64,000 nt of DNA from an uncultured Clostridia bacterium (lineage in GTDB: Bacteria > Bacillota > Clostridia > Christensenellales > CAG-917). Below, in pieces: positions 31,873 through 40,894 of this stretch. The stretch is from positions 1 to 64,000 of the forward strand of contig CASECZ010000003.1 of assembly GCA_949286725.1 (NCBI GenBank). The letters run 5' to 3'. The translations under genes and the position numbers were made by a program. Under the pieces are notes generated by a model. It made no database searches. It was given only the letters and a program-made list of their open reading frames with translations, and was not told where the DNA came from. Within the stretch, counting starts at the first letter, position 1, and the number at the start of each line of letters is the position of its first letter.

Positions 31873-32485
31873 AAAAGAAATGCTCCGTATGCTCGACGTG
31901 CTTGTCGACGAAAGCAAAGATTATTCCACCCGTCTGGAAGCCTACGAATACCTGCTCGAAGACTGCGAGGAGGTCGTGGACGAAATGCTGGAAAAATTCT
32001 ATGCCGCCGACGGAGAAACGGGCAAAATGCTCATCGAAATCCTGGCGGGTTACAAGGGCAACCCCGCAATTTATATGGGATTGGTCAGTTATCTTTACAA
32101 AGGAGAGGACGTCGCCCTTTTCGCGAGGTTGCTCGGCAGTTACGGCGACGAGCGCGCAATAGACCTGCTCAAAGGGTTTGCCGAAGAGTACGAACTCAAC
32201 TATAACGAATATATGGAAGTGCGCAACGCGGTCGAGGAACTCGGCGGGTATTTCGACGACGACAAGGACTATTCCGACGATCCGTTTTACCGCTATCTGA
32301 AAGGACTTGACGAACCCGACGACGAAAGCCGCCGTTCGCCTTTCGAGGCTATGTTTGCCCGCGAGGACGGGGAAGAGGACGAGGAAGACGGGTGCGATTG
32401 CGGCGACGAAGAGGACTGCGACTGCGATGACGGAGAGTGCGGTTGCGGTCACGACCACGACCACAAACACGGAGATTGTCATTGA
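31862..32485 (+). CDS. helical-repeat protein with a Cys/Asp/His-rich C-terminal tail (module gene 3)
   Basis: This 207-residue acidic protein begins inside the end of the TPR gene. Residues 1-130 form HEAT-like helix pairs (RLEAYEYLLEDCEEVVDEMLEKFY, then ALFARLLGSYGDERAIDLLKGFAEE). The last ~30 residues hold seven cysteines and five histidines among Asp/Glu/Gly (CDCGDEEDCDC, CGCGHDHDHKH), similar in composition to the metal-binding tail of SlyD. It could store or deliver nickel, zinc or copper (inference). The last 137 bases overlap the convergent permease gene, so each tail is antisense to the other. The function is unknown. Confidence 0.78.
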   Translation: MKTKKEMLRMLDVLVDESKDYSTRLEAYEYLLEDCEEVVDEMLEKFYAADGETGKMLIEILAGYKGNPAIYMGLVSYLYKGEDVALFARLLGSYGDERAIDLLKGFAEEYELNYNEYMEVRNAVEELGGYFDDDKDYSDDPFYRYLKGLDEPDDESRRSPFEAMFAREDGEEDEEDGCDCGDEEDCDCDDGECGCGHDHDHKHGDCH

Positions 32486-33557
32486 CCGCACCGTATGCGC
32501 AAGCCGCGTTGTCAGACGACGTTTCGGACGAGGAGGCGGCTGGCGCGGTTTTTCCGTTGCGGGCACGCATGGCGAGATTGAACGCCGTCCAGCCCGTAGT
32601 CACTATGCCGCATAGGCTGACGAAAGGGTACAGGGTATCAACGATAAGGTCGAACCCGAAGAAACTTACCGGATACAGCACCGCAAGCGTCGCGAACACC
32701 GCGACGCTTTTGTTTTGCGGCGCGGAAAACTTTTCGGCAAAGCGGAGCATACGTCCGCCGCGTTGTTTGCGAGTCTTTGACGAGGCGTATTCGGCAAGCG
32801 ATTTGCGCGTGTAATCGGCAAGCACGTCGAGCGAGGAAACAAGCGTCGTGAATATGGCGACGGCAATCAGCACGCCTGCCACATATTTCAAGCCTACTTT
32901 TTCGGCAACAGCCAAAACGGGCATTGACGAGTGCAAAACGTCACTTAAAACTATGTTTTGGAGAATAAACAGCACGGCGCCGATAAAGGCCGCGCTGAAA
33001 GCGCAGGTCAAAACAATCTGTTTTTTGTTCAGTTTTTTCCCTTCGCGCGATATGACTATGCCGCCCAGCAACACGTCAAGCCCCGAGTAACGCAAAGGCT
33101 TGACCACCGAGAATTCTCCCTGAAAAACAGGGGAGCCGTTGCGCACGTATATGACAATCAGCAGGGCGATGAGCAGGGGGATGAGAAGGGTGTTTGCGAG
33201 TTTGATTTTTTCTATTCCCGCAACGACGAGGACGCCCGCCGCGACAGCCATTATTATGCCCAGCGACCTGACGCCCGTAAGGGAATACAGGGCGTAATCG
33301 CCGCCCGCAAGCATTGCCGCCACCGAAGAAAACGCGGCGATGAATACGCCCGTGCGCACCGCGGTGTTGTCGGGTACGGCACCCACACGACCCGCCGTCA
33401 AAAACAGGAGTTCCAGCACCGCCATGAACACGGCGGAGCATGCGACGTTGATGGGCGCGGTGTCGCCGAAAAAGAGGGCAATTTCACGCCCCGAGGCAAA
33501 CCCCGCGCCGATTATGGTGCCGATATAGAGAAAGCATACTTTGAGCGCGCGCCACAT
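32349..33557 (-). CDS. YkvI-family membrane transporter with an Arg-rich C-terminal extension
   Basis: This 402-residue protein starts with the YkvI-family pattern YIGTIIGAGFASGREI and has about ten hydrophobic segments, a relative of the amino-acid/spore-germination permease (GerAB/APC) fold. The family core ends near residue 336. The last ~66 residues are hydrophilic and end in an Arg/Pro-rich stretch that is the antisense of the Cys/Asp-rich tail of the gene at 31862 (overlap 32349-32485). The extension may have arisen by loss of a stop codon. There is no ribosome-binding site, and TATAAT lies 5 bases before the ATG, so the mRNA may be leaderless. Substrate unknown. Confidence 0.8.
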   Translation of the reverse strand: MWRALKVCFLYIGTIIGAGFASGREIALFFGDTAPINVACSAVFMAVLELLFLTAGRVGAVPDNTAVRTGVFIAAFSSVAAMLAGGDYALYSLTGVRSLGIIMAVAAGVLVVAGIEKIKLANTLLIPLLIALLIVIYVRNGSPVFQGEFSVVKPLRYSGLDVLLGGIVISREGKKLNKKQIVLTCAFSAAFIGAVLFILQNIVLSDVLHSSMPVLAVAEKVGLKYVAGVLIAVAIFTTLVSSLDVLADYTRKSLAEYASSKTRKQRGGRMLRFAEKFSAPQNKSVAVFATLAVLYPVSFFGFDLIVDTLYPFVSLCGIVTTGWTAFNLAMRARNGKTAPAASSSETSSDNAACAYGAVNDNLRVCGRGRDRNRTLRHRSRSPLRRRNRTRLPRPLPRPRGQT

Positions 33558-33775
33558 ACGAAATTATATTTGCCGTATTGCCCGCGTATGCCTGCGCGCA
33601 CGGGCTCTGTGTGGCGGGACGTACGGTCGGCGGTCGTTCGGCTGTCGGGTGGCAAAACGGGTCGGCGGTCGGTCTGTGAGCGGTTTTGCGCGTTCGGCAT
33701 TTTATCCTTTTTATTCGTCGGATTATTTCACGAAAATGTCATGAAGATTAAAATGCGGTAATTTAGGTTAATGAG
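33558..33775. other. ~220-base intergenic region, no gene seen
   Basis: The segment is rich in short CGG/GTCGG repeats but shows no open frame with a ribosome-binding site and no clear RNA structure. Its left edge holds the TATAAT of the permease gene (33563-33568, minus strand). Confidence 0.3.
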
Positions 33776-33804
33776 TTTACAAAGCTTAACTATGGGTACA
33801 TAAT
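33776..33804 (+). promoter_or_regulatory. promoter predicted to give a leaderless mRNA
   Basis: TTTACA (33776-33781) and CATAAT (33799-33804) are 17 bp apart. With the last -10 base at -7, +1 is 33811, the A of the start codon of the regulator gene. No Shine-Dalgarno sequence is present. Confidence 0.7.
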
Positions 33805-33810
33805 TTTGGT

Positions 33811-34020
33811 ATGAACAATAAATTCGCGGAAAGATTATCGGAATTTTTGAGGGAAGAGAAGATTTCTCAACGGCAATTCGCCAACAGCATCGGCGTGACC
33901 GCCGCGTGCGTGTCCTATTGGCGCAGCGGCAAGAAACAACCAACCGCCGAAAACCTCTATCTCATTGCAAAGACTTACAATCTGTCCATCGACTTCCTGC
34001 TCGGCGTGCGCGATTACTGA
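33811..34020 (+). CDS. Xre/Cro-family helix-turn-helix protein
   Basis: This 69-residue protein is a single HTH_3 domain: the helix-turn-helix is in ISQRQFANSIGVTAACVSYWRSGKKQPTAENL-type order, and it ends YNLSIDFLLGVRDY. It should bind DNA as a dimer. No sensor domain is present. It is a lone gene between a divergent permease and glyS; its target is not evident. The start codon coincides with the predicted +1, so the message is probably leaderless. Confidence 0.88.
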   Translation: MNNKFAERLSEFLREEKISQRQFANSIGVTAACVSYWRSGKKQPTAENLYLIAKTYNLSIDFLLGVRDY

Positions 34021-34057
34021 GCACACCGCGCTATTTGACGCAACTTGCACCGTGCGA

Positions 34058-34086
34058 TTGACACGGTGCTTTCTTTCGTATATTAT
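34058..34086 (+). promoter_or_regulatory. glyS promoter
   Basis: TTGACA (34058-34063) and TATTAT (34081-34086) are 17 bp apart; predicted leader about 24 bases. No T-box leader is present. Confidence 0.85.
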
Positions 34087-34116
34087 TTTATAGAATTCTT
34101 TTCAAGAAGGTATATT

Positions 34117-35502
34117 ATGGCAAAACTCACAATGGACAAGTTGGTAGCACTCTGCAAAAACCGCGGTTTCATTTTCCCCGGCAGCGACATCTACGGCGGA
34201 CTCGCCAACACCTGGGATTACGGTCCTCTCGGCGTTTCGCTCAAAAACAACGTCAAGGCGGCGTGGTGGAAGAAGTTCGTCACCGAAAGCCCCTACAACG
34301 TCGGCGTCGACTGCGCCATACTGATGAACCCTTCCGTGTGGCAGGCGTCGGGACACATCGGCGGATTTTCCGACCCGCTCATGGACTGCAAGTCCTGCAA
34401 GACGCGTCACCGTGCGGACAACCTCATCGAGGATTATATGAAGAAGAAGGGCATCGAGGGCACCGTCGCAGGGTGGAGCAACGAGGAGATGGAGAAGTAC
34501 ATCGCCGACAACAAACTGACTTGCCCCGTGTGCGGCAACTCCGATTTTACGCCCATAAGAAAGTTCAACCTCATGTTCAAGACCTTCCAGGGCGTCACCG
34601 AAGACACCGCCAACACCATATATCTGCGCCCCGAAACCGCGCAGGGCATATTCGTCAATTTCAAGAACGTCCAGCGCACCACGAGAAAGCGCGTGCCTTT
34701 CGGCATAGGACAAATCGGCAAATCGTTCAGAAACGAAATCACGCCCGGCAACTTCATTTTCCGCGTGCGTGAATTCGAGCAGATGGAACTCGAATTTTTC
34801 TGCAAGCCCGGCACCGACCTCGAATGGTTCGCCTACTGGCGCAAATTCTGCCACGACTGGCTGCTCGAACTGGGCATGAACGACGACTGTCTGCGCCTGC
34901 GCGACCACAGCCCCGAAGAACTCTGCTTCTACTCCAAGGCGACCACGGACTTCGAGTTCCTGTTCCCCTTCGGCTGGGGCGAACTGTGGGGTATCGCCGA
35001 CAGAACGGACTACGACCTCAACCAGCACATCAAGACGAGCGGCAAGGATTTGTCCTACACCGACCCCGTCACCAACGAAAAGTACGTGCCTTACGTCATC
35101 GAGCCGTCGCTCGGCGTCGAACGTATGGTGCTTGCGCTGCTTTGCAACGCATACGACGAGGAGACCGTGGGTGAAAACGACACCCGCGTCGTGCTGCACC
35201 TGCATCACGCAATCGCCCCCGTCAAGGTCGCCGTACTTCCCCTGCAAAAACAGCTCAACGAGAAGGCGGAGGCAATCTATTCCGAACTCTGCAAGCGTTT
35301 CACCTGCGAGATGGACGGTTCGGGTTCCATCGGCAAGCGCTATCGCAGACAGGACGAAATCGGCACGCCGTACTGCGTGACGGTCGACTTCGACACTCTC
35401 GAAGACGACACGGTCACCGTGCGCGAACGCGACACGATGGCGCAGGTGCGCGTCCCTGTCGAAGGGCTTGCGGCGTATTTCGAAGAACTGCTTGCCTATT
35501 GA
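34117..35502 (+). CDS. glyS: glycine-tRNA ligase (single-chain, alpha2 type)
   Basis: This 461-residue class II aminoacyl-tRNA synthetase charges tRNA-Gly. The N-terminal [27 protein letters not shown] block, the motif 2 region [14 protein letters not shown] with [11 protein letters not shown], and motif 3 [14 protein letters not shown] are all present, followed by the anticodon-binding domain from about 365. Two CxxC pairs (CKSC near 90 and CPVC near 135) probably bind zinc. This is the eukaryote-like homodimer form, not the alpha/beta tetramer. The start is the ATG at 34117, with AAGAAGG upstream. Confidence 0.96.
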   Translation: MAKLTMDKLVALCKNRGFIFPGSDIYGGLANTWDYGPLGVSLKNNVKAAWWKKFVTESPYNVGVDCAILMNPSVWQASGHIGGFSDPLMDCKSCKTRHRADNLIEDYMKKKGIEGTVAGWSNEEMEKYIADNKLTCPVCGNSDFTPIRKFNLMFKTFQGVTEDTANTIYLRPETAQGIFVNFKNVQRTTRKRVPFGIGQIGKSFRNEITPGNFIFRVREFEQMELEFFCKPGTDLEWFAYWRKFCHDWLLELGMNDDCLRLRDHSPEELCFYSKATTDFEFLFPFGWGELWGIADRTDYDLNQHIKTSGKDLSYTDPVTNEKYVPYVIEPSLGVERMVLALLCNAYDEETVGENDTRVVLHLHHAIAPVKVAVLPLQKQLNEKAEAIYSELCKRFTCEMDGSGSIGKRYRRQDEIGTPYCVTVDFDTLEDDTVTVRERDTMAQVRVPVEGLAAYFEELLAY

Positions 35503-35570
35503 TTGCCTGTTGACCGAAACAAAAACTTATCGTGGCGGGAAGTCCGCCGCGGCGGAATAACGGAATAACG

Positions 35571-35598
35571 AAATCCCCTCGGAGCCGAGGGGATTTTT
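35571..35598. terminator. bidirectional intrinsic terminator
   Basis: AAATCCCCTCGG and CCGAGGGGATTT form a long stem between the convergent glyS and Cys-rich miniprotein genes. Confidence 0.85.
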
Positions 35599-35600
35599 CC

Positions 35601-35786
35601 TTACTTGCAGCAGTTGTTGCCGCAAATGTTGCCTCCGCAGCAGCAGCAGAGGATGATGAGCAGGGGCAGAATGTCGCACAGACATCCGAGGCCGTTGCCA
35701 CCGCCGCAGCAGCTGAGCAGAACGAGTATCAAAAGGATACTTTCACAGCCGCAACCGCAGCCGTTACCGTTTGCGAAAAAGTTCAT
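35601..35786 (-). CDS. cysteine-rich hydrophobic miniprotein
   Basis: This 61-residue protein contains 14 cysteines. The order is a GCGCGC cluster, a hydrophobic stretch of eight residues, CC, a second hydrophobic stretch, then CCCC and a Gly/Asn/Cys tail. A strong AGGAGG site at good spacing precedes the ATG and a terminator follows, so it is a genuine gene. Small Cys/Gly/Asn-rich proteins of this type occur in spore-forming Clostridia and may be coat-associated or metal-binding; that is inference from composition and not a family match. Confidence 0.72.
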   Translation of the reverse strand: MNFFANGNGCGCGCESILLILVLLSCCGGGNGLGCLCDILPLLIILCCCCGGNICGNNCCK

Positions 35787-36123
35787 GGTATGTACCTCCT
35801 GTCATTATTAGGAATTACTCCTACCTCACCATACGCAAAGCGCGGAAAATGTGTGAAAAGAGTCGACGTTTTTTCGCGGTACGCCGAATTGCTGCAAAAT
35901 CCGAAAAGGGCAAAACGCAGGCGAAGGCGCGGATGATGGTTTGTCGAACGTGCAAAAAACGGGAAACGGAACAACGCGGAAAAAGCGTGGAGTGCCGACA
36001 TGCATGATATCGACTGCCGCGGGGCACGTGTTACAACGCGCACGCAAGCACCCGACGAGCACGCGGACAAGTCTACTTTCGTACTGCGCGAAATATACTT
36101 TCCCAGTGGATTGGGTAAAGAGA
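35787..36123. other. 337-base intergenic region, no supported gene
   Basis: It contains the upstream region of the Cys-rich miniprotein and a TATACT (36095-36100) that may belong to the gene at 36124. Overlapping open frames on both strands have no ribosome-binding site or recognisable domain. Confidence 0.3.
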
Positions 36124-36570
36124 ATGACGGGGCTCACATTCGCGCTTTTCTGCATACTGCTGGTGGCGGCGGTAGGGCAGTTTTGCCTTGAAATCGATGT
36201 TGAATGGTATCATTCGCTCGTTAAACCTCCGTTTCTGCTCAGTCCGTTCGGATTTACGGTCGTCGTGTCGCTTGTTTACGTGTGTATGTGCGCGGTGATA
36301 ACGAGGCTTGTCGTGGGCAAACATTTCTTTCCGTCGATGATATTTTTGTCTTTGACGGGGGTGCTCGCCGTCGTGTACATATTCGTGATGTTCAGGGTGA
36401 AATCCGTTTACGGTGCGTCGGTCGCGATGTGCGCCGTTTTTGCCGTGTCCTTCGTTCAGCAGGTCAGATTTTTTTTGAAGGACAGGGTGCTCGCGCTCGT
36501 CTATCTGCCCGTGTTCGCGTTCAACGCCTATTGCACGGTCGTCGCGTTTTCGCTCGCCGCCGTCAACTGA
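36124..36570 (+). CDS. TspO/MBR-like membrane protein
   Basis: This 148-residue protein has five hydrophobic segments. The region DVEWYHSLVKPPFLLSPFGFTVVVSLVY resembles the TspO signature W-Y-x-x-L-x-KP-x-x-x-P-x-x-x-F...LY. TspO proteins bind porphyrins and other hydrophobic ligands. The resemblance in the remaining helices is weak, so the assignment is moderate. The start is the ATG at 36124 that opens the first helix; the longer frame upstream adds 61 residues without domain character. The ribosome-binding site is weak (AAAGAG, very close). Confidence 0.6.
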   Translation: MTGLTFALFCILLVAAVGQFCLEIDVEWYHSLVKPPFLLSPFGFTVVVSLVYVCMCAVITRLVVGKHFFPSMIFLSLTGVLAVVYIFVMFRVKSVYGASVAMCAVFAVSFVQQVRFFLKDRVLALVYLPVFAFNAYCTVVAFSLAAVN

Positions 36571-36635
36571 TTGCGCATTTTCGCCGCAATTCGTCACGGT
36601 CGCGGCGCTTTGACGCCTTTTGTGCGGATTATGTC

Positions 36636-36664
36636 TTGATAACGGCGGATATATTTGATATAAT
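36636..36664 (+). promoter_or_regulatory. coaX promoter
   Basis: TTGATA (36636-36641) and the perfect TATAAT (36659-36664) are 17 bp apart; a GGAGG at 36714-36718 precedes the start. Confidence 0.82.
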
Positions 36665-36722
36665 AATCAAAATTGTATATACGCGTGCGAGGTCCGTCAC
36701 GGTCGCGCCGCGCGGAGGTTAT

Positions 36723-37502
36723 ATGCTGCTTGCAATGGATATCGGCAACACCAACGTCAAAATCGGGCTTTTCAAGGGCGACAAACTACTGTCGTCGTGG
36801 CGTGTATCGACGGTGGCTTCCCATACCGCCGACGAATACGGTATGGTCATCTACGATCTCCTGCGTCAGACGGGCAGTAAATTCGACGACATCAAGGGCG
36901 CGGTCATGTCGTCGGTTGCCCCCTCGCTCAACTACACCATCGAACATATGTGCTCCTACTACACGGGCAAAAAGCCGCTCGTCGTCGACGCGCGCATAAA
37001 ACTGGGCATTCACGTCAACTACGACAATCCGTCCGAACTCGGCGCTGACAGAATGGTGGGTGCGGCGGCGGCGTACAAGCTGTACGGCGGACCCGTCATC
37101 GTCGTCGACTTCGGCTCGGCAACGACGTTCAATCTCGTGACGGGCGCGGGCGAGTACATAGGCGGAGCCATCGCTCCAGGCATCAAGACCGCGACGGAGT
37201 CGTTGGTGCATACGGCGGCGAAACTGCCTCGCATCGAGCTGACGCCTCCCGACACCATAGTGGGCACGTCGACGCGCAGCTGTATGCAGTCGGGTATCAT
37301 TTACGGTTATGCGGGGCTCGTCAAGTACCTCGTGGAAAAGTACAAGGCGTTGCCCGAAATGCAGGGTGCGAAGGTCGTTGCGACGGGCGGTCTCAGTGAA
37401 CTCATCGACAAGGTCGAGCCCGACATCATCGACATCACCGACCGTGCGCTTGCGCTCAAAGGCTTGAAATACATCTACGATCTCAACACATCAGGCAAAT
37501 GA
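36723..37502 (+). CDS. coaX: type III pantothenate kinase
   Basis: This 259-residue enzyme carries out the first step of coenzyme A synthesis and belongs to the ASKHA fold. Diagnostic motifs are the N-terminal phosphate loop DIGNTNVKIG (residues 6-15), the pantothenate/metal segment GADRMVGAAAAY, DFGSATTFNLV and GGAIAPGI. Length is typical. GGAGG lies 5 bases before the chosen ATG; the long upstream frame has no family similarity. hom begins 34 bases later and may be in the same transcript. Confidence 0.95.
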   Translation: MLLAMDIGNTNVKIGLFKGDKLLSSWRVSTVASHTADEYGMVIYDLLRQTGSKFDDIKGAVMSSVAPSLNYTIEHMCSYYTGKKPLVVDARIKLGIHVNYDNPSELGADRMVGAAAAYKLYGGPVIVVDFGSATTFNLVTGAGEYIGGAIAPGIKTATESLVHTAAKLPRIELTPPDTIVGTSTRSCMQSGIIYGYAGLVKYLVEKYKALPEMQGAKVVATGGLSELIDKVEPDIIDITDRALALKGLKYIYDLNTSGK

Positions 37503-37535
37503 CGTCTGTATGTTGCAAATACAACAGGAGTTAAA

Positions 37536-38813
37536 ATGAAAAAAATCGGAGTTGCCCTTCTGGGCTTGGGCGTTGTCGGAGGCGGAACGTACAACATTCT
37601 GACTTCCAAACGCGAGTATATCAAACAAAACGACGGTATCGACATCGAAATCAAATGCGTGCTGGAACGCAACCTCGAAAGGTGTAAGGAACTGGGCGTC
37701 GACCCCGCAATAGTATCCACGGATATCGAGCGCGTGGTGTCCGACCCCGAAATCGACATAGTTGCGGAATTCTTCGGCGGTATCGAACCCGCAAAGACTT
37801 TCCTCATCAAAGCTCTGGAAGCGGGCAAGAGCATCGTCACCGCAAACAAGGAGATGTTCTCCAAGAGCTGGCCCGAACTGGAAGCCGCGGCGGCAAAAGG
37901 CGGCGGCGGGCTTTATTTCGAGGCAAGTTGCGCGGGCGGCATTCCCATCATACGCACGCTGACCGACGGTATGCAGGGCAACTGTGTTACCTCTTTAAAA
38001 GGCATTGTCAACGGCACGACCAACTACATTCTTTCGCGTATGAGCGAAGAGGGCGTGGACTACGCGACCTGTCTGCGCGACGCGCAGGCACTCGGTTACG
38101 CCGAGGCAAACCCCTCCGCCGACGTGGACGGTTTTGACGCAATGTACAAAAACAGCATTCTTTCCTCGCTGGCGTACAAGAAGAGAGTGCCCGTGGACAA
38201 GATTTACCGCGAAGGGATTTCGGGTATCGCCGTCGAGGATATCAAATACGGCAAGGAACTGGGTTACACTCTCAAACTGCTCGCGGTGTCCAAGAACCGC
38301 GACGGCAAAATCGAAGCGCGCGTACACCCGGCGTTCTTGCCTGCAAATCATCCGCTCTCGTCAATCAACGGTTCGTTCAATGCGGTGTTCGTGCACGGCG
38401 ACAACGTGGACGACATTATGTTGTACGGCAGAGGCGCGGGCGCGTTTCCGACAGGCAGTGCGATAGTCAGCGACATAGTGTTTGCGGCGGGCAAGGACGT
38501 TCACCGTCGTTTCCCGTGGGAGCTTGATAAAAAAATCGACGACAAGGATTTTGCCGACGATTTCTCGTCGAGATATTATATCCGTCTTACCGTATCGGAC
38601 GAAGAGGGCACGCTGAGCAAGATAACGGGCGTATTCGGCAGAAACGGCATTTCGCTGGCGTCCGTCGTGCAGAAAGAGGCGGCATCCAAGGAAGTCGCGG
38701 TCATATTCGTGACGCACGAAACGAAAGAGAGCGTTATGAAAAAATCGCTCGCAGAGATAGAACAACTTTCCGGCGTGGATAACATTGCCGCGCTGATAAG
38801 GGTGGAGGAATGA
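37536..38813 (+). CDS. hom: homoserine dehydrogenase with C-terminal ACT domain
   Basis: This 425-residue enzyme reduces aspartate semialdehyde to homoserine, leading to threonine and methionine. It shows the N-terminal nucleotide fold GLGVVGGGTYNIL, the substrate region GNCVTSLKGIVNGTTNYILSRM, and ANPSADVDGFDA. A C-terminal ACT domain (about 345-425, starting YYIRLTVSDEEGTLSKI) should give feedback by threonine. AGGAG precedes the ATG. Its last 4 bases overlap malQ. Confidence 0.96.
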   Translation: MKKIGVALLGLGVVGGGTYNILTSKREYIKQNDGIDIEIKCVLERNLERCKELGVDPAIVSTDIERVVSDPEIDIVAEFFGGIEPAKTFLIKALEAGKSIVTANKEMFSKSWPELEAAAAKGGGGLYFEASCAGGIPIIRTLTDGMQGNCVTSLKGIVNGTTNYILSRMSEEGVDYATCLRDAQALGYAEANPSADVDGFDAMYKNSILSSLAYKKRVPVDKIYREGISGIAVEDIKYGKELGYTLKLLAVSKNRDGKIEARVHPAFLPANHPLSSINGSFNAVFVHGDNVDDIMLYGRGAGAFPTGSAIVSDIVFAAGKDVHRRFPWELDKKIDDKDFADDFSSRYYIRLTVSDEEGTLSKITGVFGRNGISLASVVQKEAASKEVAVIFVTHETKESVMKKSLAEIEQLSGVDNIAALIRVEE

Positions 38814-40348
38814 CCGTAATACCCAAATTCAGGAGGGCGGCGGGAGTGCTGATGCCGCTTTCCGCAATGCCGAGCGCGTATGGCATAGGCTGTTTTTCGC
38901 GCGACGTTGACGTATTCGCCGATATGGCGGCGGATATGGGTTTCCATTGGTGGCAGGTGCTGCCCATAACCGTAATCGGCGCGGGAAATTCGCCGTATTC
39001 GGGGTTGTCGAGTTATGCAGGCAACCCGCTTTTCGTCAACCCGCAAGGGCTTTTCGAGGACGGATTGCTGACTGCCGAGGAGGCGGAAAGGGCGAAGTAT
39101 TCGGGTCAACCGTATCTCGTCGACTACGACTTCGCACGCGAGAATTCCGCGCGGTATATCTCGCAGGCTTTCGGCAGAATAAACGACTTTCACGCACTCC
39201 GTCGCGAGATGGACGACTTTGCCCGAGAGGAGCGCGAATGGCTTGACGATTATGCGCTTTACATGTCGCTCGCCGAGACGCGTGGCACGAAGTGGTGGGA
39301 CTGGGAGCCCGAACTCGCGCTGAGGTCTCCCGACGCGCTCGACAAGGCGAGGAAGGAACTGCGCGAAAGAGTGGACTATTACAAGTTCGAGCAGTTCGTG
39401 TTCTACCGTCAGTGGTACGCCCTCAAAAAACGCGTCAACGAAAGGGGCGTGGACATAATCGGCGACCTGCCTTTCTACGTCGCCACCGAAAGCGTGGACG
39501 TCTGGGCGGCTCCGCACGAGTTTCTGCTCGACAAAAAGAACCGTCCCACGGCGGTTGCGGGCGTCCCGCCCGACGCATTCGCGGCGAAAGGTCAGATATG
39601 GGGCAACTGCCTGTACGATTTCGCGGCAATGAAAAAGAACGGGTACAAGTGGTGGCGGAAGCGTATCGCGCATTGTCTGAAACTTTACGACGCGCTCCGT
39701 CTGGACCATTTCCGCGCTTTCTACAACTTTTTTGCGATACCCGCCGAGGACGTCGATACCGCCGTCAACGGCAAATGGCACAAAGGTCCCGGGCAGGAGC
39801 TCATCGACCTCATGCGCAAGGACAACCCCTCCGCGTTGTTCATAGCCGAGGACCTGGGGCAGATAGACGACGATTGCAGAGCGTTCATCGACGCGTCGGG
39901 TATTCCCACCATGCGCGTATTCCAGTTCGGTTTCGACGGCACGCAGAGCGTGCATCTTCCTTACAGATACGACAATCACAACGTGGCTTACACTGGCACG
40001 CACGACAACAACACTCTGCTCGGCTGGCTGTACGAACTCAACCCCGCCGCACGTGATTTCGCCTTGAAATACTGCGGATTCACGGGTGCGGGCTGGGGCA
40101 GCGGCGGACCGTCGTGCGCTTCGACGAAGGCAATTATAAGGACGGTCGTCGCCTCCTCAGCGGTGCTTGCCGTAATTCCCGTGCAGGATATGTTGGGATA
40201 CGGCTCCGACACGCGCACGAACGTGCCCGGCGTTGCGGACGGCAACTGGCGGTTCAGACTGCCTTACGAACTTATGCTTACGGTGGACAGGGATTATTTC
40301 CTCGACATAAACAACACATACGGACGCTTGGGAAGAGGTGCTGAATGA
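38810..40348 (+). CDS. malQ: 4-alpha-glucanotransferase (amylomaltase)
   Basis: This 512-residue GH77 enzyme transfers alpha-1,4-glucan segments in maltodextrin and glycogen metabolism. Family features are the start RAAGVLMPLSAMPSAYGIGCFS, NSPYSGLSSYAGNP, the nucleophile region LRLDHFRAFYNFF, the acid/base Glu in AEDLGQI and the TGTHDNNTLLGW segment. Length is normal. It overlaps hom by ATGA and the next gene also by ATGA, an unexpected partner for amino-acid and lipid genes. No other glycogen gene is present in the window. Confidence 0.95.
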   Translation: MTVIPKFRRAAGVLMPLSAMPSAYGIGCFSRDVDVFADMAADMGFHWWQVLPITVIGAGNSPYSGLSSYAGNPLFVNPQGLFEDGLLTAEEAERAKYSGQPYLVDYDFARENSARYISQAFGRINDFHALRREMDDFAREEREWLDDYALYMSLAETRGTKWWDWEPELALRSPDALDKARKELRERVDYYKFEQFVFYRQWYALKKRVNERGVDIIGDLPFYVATESVDVWAAPHEFLLDKKNRPTAVAGVPPDAFAAKGQIWGNCLYDFAAMKKNGYKWWRKRIAHCLKLYDALRLDHFRAFYNFFAIPAEDVDTAVNGKWHKGPGQELIDLMRKDNPSALFIAEDLGQIDDDCRAFIDASGIPTMRVFQFGFDGTQSVHLPYRYDNHNVAYTGTHDNNTLLGWLYELNPAARDFALKYCGFTGAGWGSGGPSCASTKAIIRTVVASSAVLAVIPVQDMLGYGSDTRTNVPGVADGNWRFRLPYELMLTVDRDYFLDINNTYGRLGRGAE

Positions 40349-40863
40349 TACTGTTTTTCGCAAGGGGCGAATGTGACAGCGACGCTTTCATAAAGTACTG
40401 TTACTCACATTTCGTCGACAAAATGAACGCAAACGGCAACGATTATCCGCACGAGGTTTCGATTGTGCGCGACTACGGCGAAAAACCGCGTTTCGACAAG
40501 GGCGGCGCGCACTTCTCGCTGTCGCACTCGCACGGTGTGCTGATGCTCGGCATCTCGCACAGCGAAATCGGCGTGGACATAGAAAAAATCCGCCCCGTCA
40601 ACTACGAGAAGTTCACGTTTGTGGACGCGTCGGACGAGAAGGAATTTTTCCGCAAATGGACGGAACGCGAAAGTTATCTCAAATACACGGGCGTAGGGCT
40701 CAAGGATTTCAGGTGCGAAATTCCCGAGGACGCGCACTTCGAACACTTCGACGTGTTTGACGGCTACGACGCCTGCGTGTGCGCCGAGGAACAGAACGTG
40801 ACGGCGTACGAAATCGATTTAAGTCAGATAGAAGGCGACAAACCCGACCCTTCGGCAAAATAA
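40345..40863 (+). CDS. 4'-phosphopantetheinyl transferase (Sfp/AcpT-like)
   Basis: This 172-residue protein attaches the CoA phosphopantetheine arm to a carrier protein. The two Mg/CoA-binding motifs are clear: GVDIE (near residue 76) and the W-T-x-x-E-S-x-x-K block as WTERESYLKYTG (near 110). FSLSHSHG matches the preceding histidine motif. At 172 residues it is shorter than Sfp (~225). It overlaps malQ by 4 bases and is followed 31 bases later by an acyl carrier protein, its likely substrate. Confidence 0.88.
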   Translation: MILFFARGECDSDAFIKYCYSHFVDKMNANGNDYPHEVSIVRDYGEKPRFDKGGAHFSLSHSHGVLMLGISHSEIGVDIEKIRPVNYEKFTFVDASDEKEFFRKWTERESYLKYTGVGLKDFRCEIPEDAHFEHFDVFDGYDACVCAEEQNVTAYEIDLSQIEGDKPDPSAK

Positions 40864-40894
40864 CAAACAACGCCTTCGGCGTAAGGAGAAAACA

